Shown piece after piece: positions 5,155 to 5,582 of a stretch of DNA of 5,582 nt. The stretch is from contig PXBV01000169.1 of the NCBI GenBank assembly GCA_003565575.1, forward strand, positions 1-5,582, given 5' to 3'. Source of the DNA: Psychroflexus sp. (GTDB lineage: Bacteria; Bacteroidota; Bacteroidia; Flavobacteriales; Flavobacteriaceae). The notes beneath the pieces were generated by a model that saw nothing but the letters and a program-made list of their open reading frames with translations, did no database searches and was not told where the DNA came from. Within the stretch, counting starts at the first letter, position 1, and each line of letters starts with the position of its first letter. The position numbers were made by a program, and so were the translations under genes.

Positions 5155-5571
5155 ATGATAAACAGTGAAGGTTTCTCTAAACGATTGAAACAACTATTTG
5201 AATATTATGACTTATCCGCCTCTTCTTTTGCTGATAAAATTGATGTTGGACGGGCTTCCATTTCTCATATTTTGTCGGGAAGGAATAAGCCTAGTCTAGA
5301 TTTTGTTATGAAAGTGGTATCTACTTTTGAAGAGGTAGAACTTTATTGGCTTCTCAATGGTAAAGGAACATTTCCCCCTAGCCAAAAAGAAATTAAAGAA
5401 GCTCAATCTTCTAAAACCGAATACGACGAGAAGAGTCCGGCTAAATCTTTTCAACACGATAATATTGAAGTTTCAGTAAATGAATTACCTGAACCAAAAA
5501 AAATTCAAAAAGTCATTATATTTTACACAGATGGTAGTTTTGAGGCATATGAAAATTATCCTAAAATCTAA
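5155..5571 (+). CDS. XRE-family helix-turn-helix transcriptional regulator
   Basis: This 138-residue DNA-binding protein has an N-terminal lambda-repressor-like HTH_3/XRE domain at about residues 5-60. Helix 2 is SASSFADKI (21-29), and the recognition helix with its flank is RASISHILSGRNKPSLDF (33-50), a strongly conserved pattern in this family. VELYWLLNGKGTFP (61-74) follows, as often seen in Bacteroidota members. Next comes a polar, low-complexity linker (about 75-112), then a short C-terminal segment, KKIQKVIIFYTDGSFEAYE (115-133), that looks like a beta-hairpin and may mediate dimerisation or sensing. ATG 5155 is the natural start; no upstream in-frame alternative looks better. The gene diverges from the M14 peptidase, and its promoter overlaps palindrome D, so autoregulation together with control of the peptidase is a reasonable inference. 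It stops 11 nt before the window edge, so any terminator lies outside. Confidence 0.9.
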   Translation: MINSEGFSKRLKQLFEYYDLSASSFADKIDVGRASISHILSGRNKPSLDFVMKVVSTFEEVELYWLLNGKGTFPPSQKEIKEAQSSKTEYDEKSPAKSFQHDNIEVSVNELPEPKKIQKVIIFYTDGSFEAYENYPKI

Positions 5572-5582
5572 AAAAATCAGAG

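Overview
The window looks like chromosomal DNA of a member of the Bacteroidota, most likely the class Flavobacteriia. It is strongly AT-rich, and its start codons sit behind A-rich leaders mostly without Shine-Dalgarno sequences. Several upstream regions carry TAnnTTTG boxes, the Bacteroidota -7 promoter element. The protein complement also fits: a Bacteroidota-type YebC paralogue, an Lrp/AsnC regulator, an M14 metallopeptidase and a small XRE regulator. I see no rRNA, tRNA, CRISPR array or insertion sequence.

Layout, left to right. (1) Positions 1-182, minus strand: the first 60 residues of a BCCT-family (betaine/choline/carnitine) transporter that leaves the window. (2) 233-261: a strong hairpin that ends the next gene. 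(3) 273-1772, minus: a RadD-like SF2 DEAH helicase. (4) 1773-1982: a divergent promoter region. (5) 1983-2366, plus: an acidic protein of unknown family, followed 8 nt later by (6) 2375-3085, plus: a YebC/TACO1-family protein; the two probably form an operon. (7) 3098-3129: a hairpin shared with the convergent (8) 3140-3622, minus: an Lrp/AsnC regulator. (9) 3709-4857, minus: a cytoplasmic-looking M14 zinc carboxypeptidase with its own terminator. (10) 4858-5154: a divergent intergenic region. (11) 5155-5571, plus: an XRE helix-turn-helix regulator.

The most interesting part is 4858-5163. Four near-palindromes close to GTTTACAWWTGTAAAC lie between the M14 peptidase and the XRE gene. Three are stacked directly upstream of the peptidase start. 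The fourth covers the best promoter candidate of the XRE gene, and a weaker fifth spans that gene's start codon. The simplest reading is one repressor controlling both divergent genes. The XRE protein is the nearest candidate, but the core TACA-N2-TGTA is also the classical BlaI/MecI/CopY operator core, so a regulator encoded elsewhere is a real alternative. In the same gap, on the minus strand, is a 14-codon open frame ending in Cys-Thr-Ser-Gly-Cys; whether it is translated is unknown.

The other genes are ordinary housekeeping or regulatory functions with no obvious shared pathway: solute uptake, nucleic acid remodelling, translation support (YebC) and amino-acid-responsive control (Lrp).
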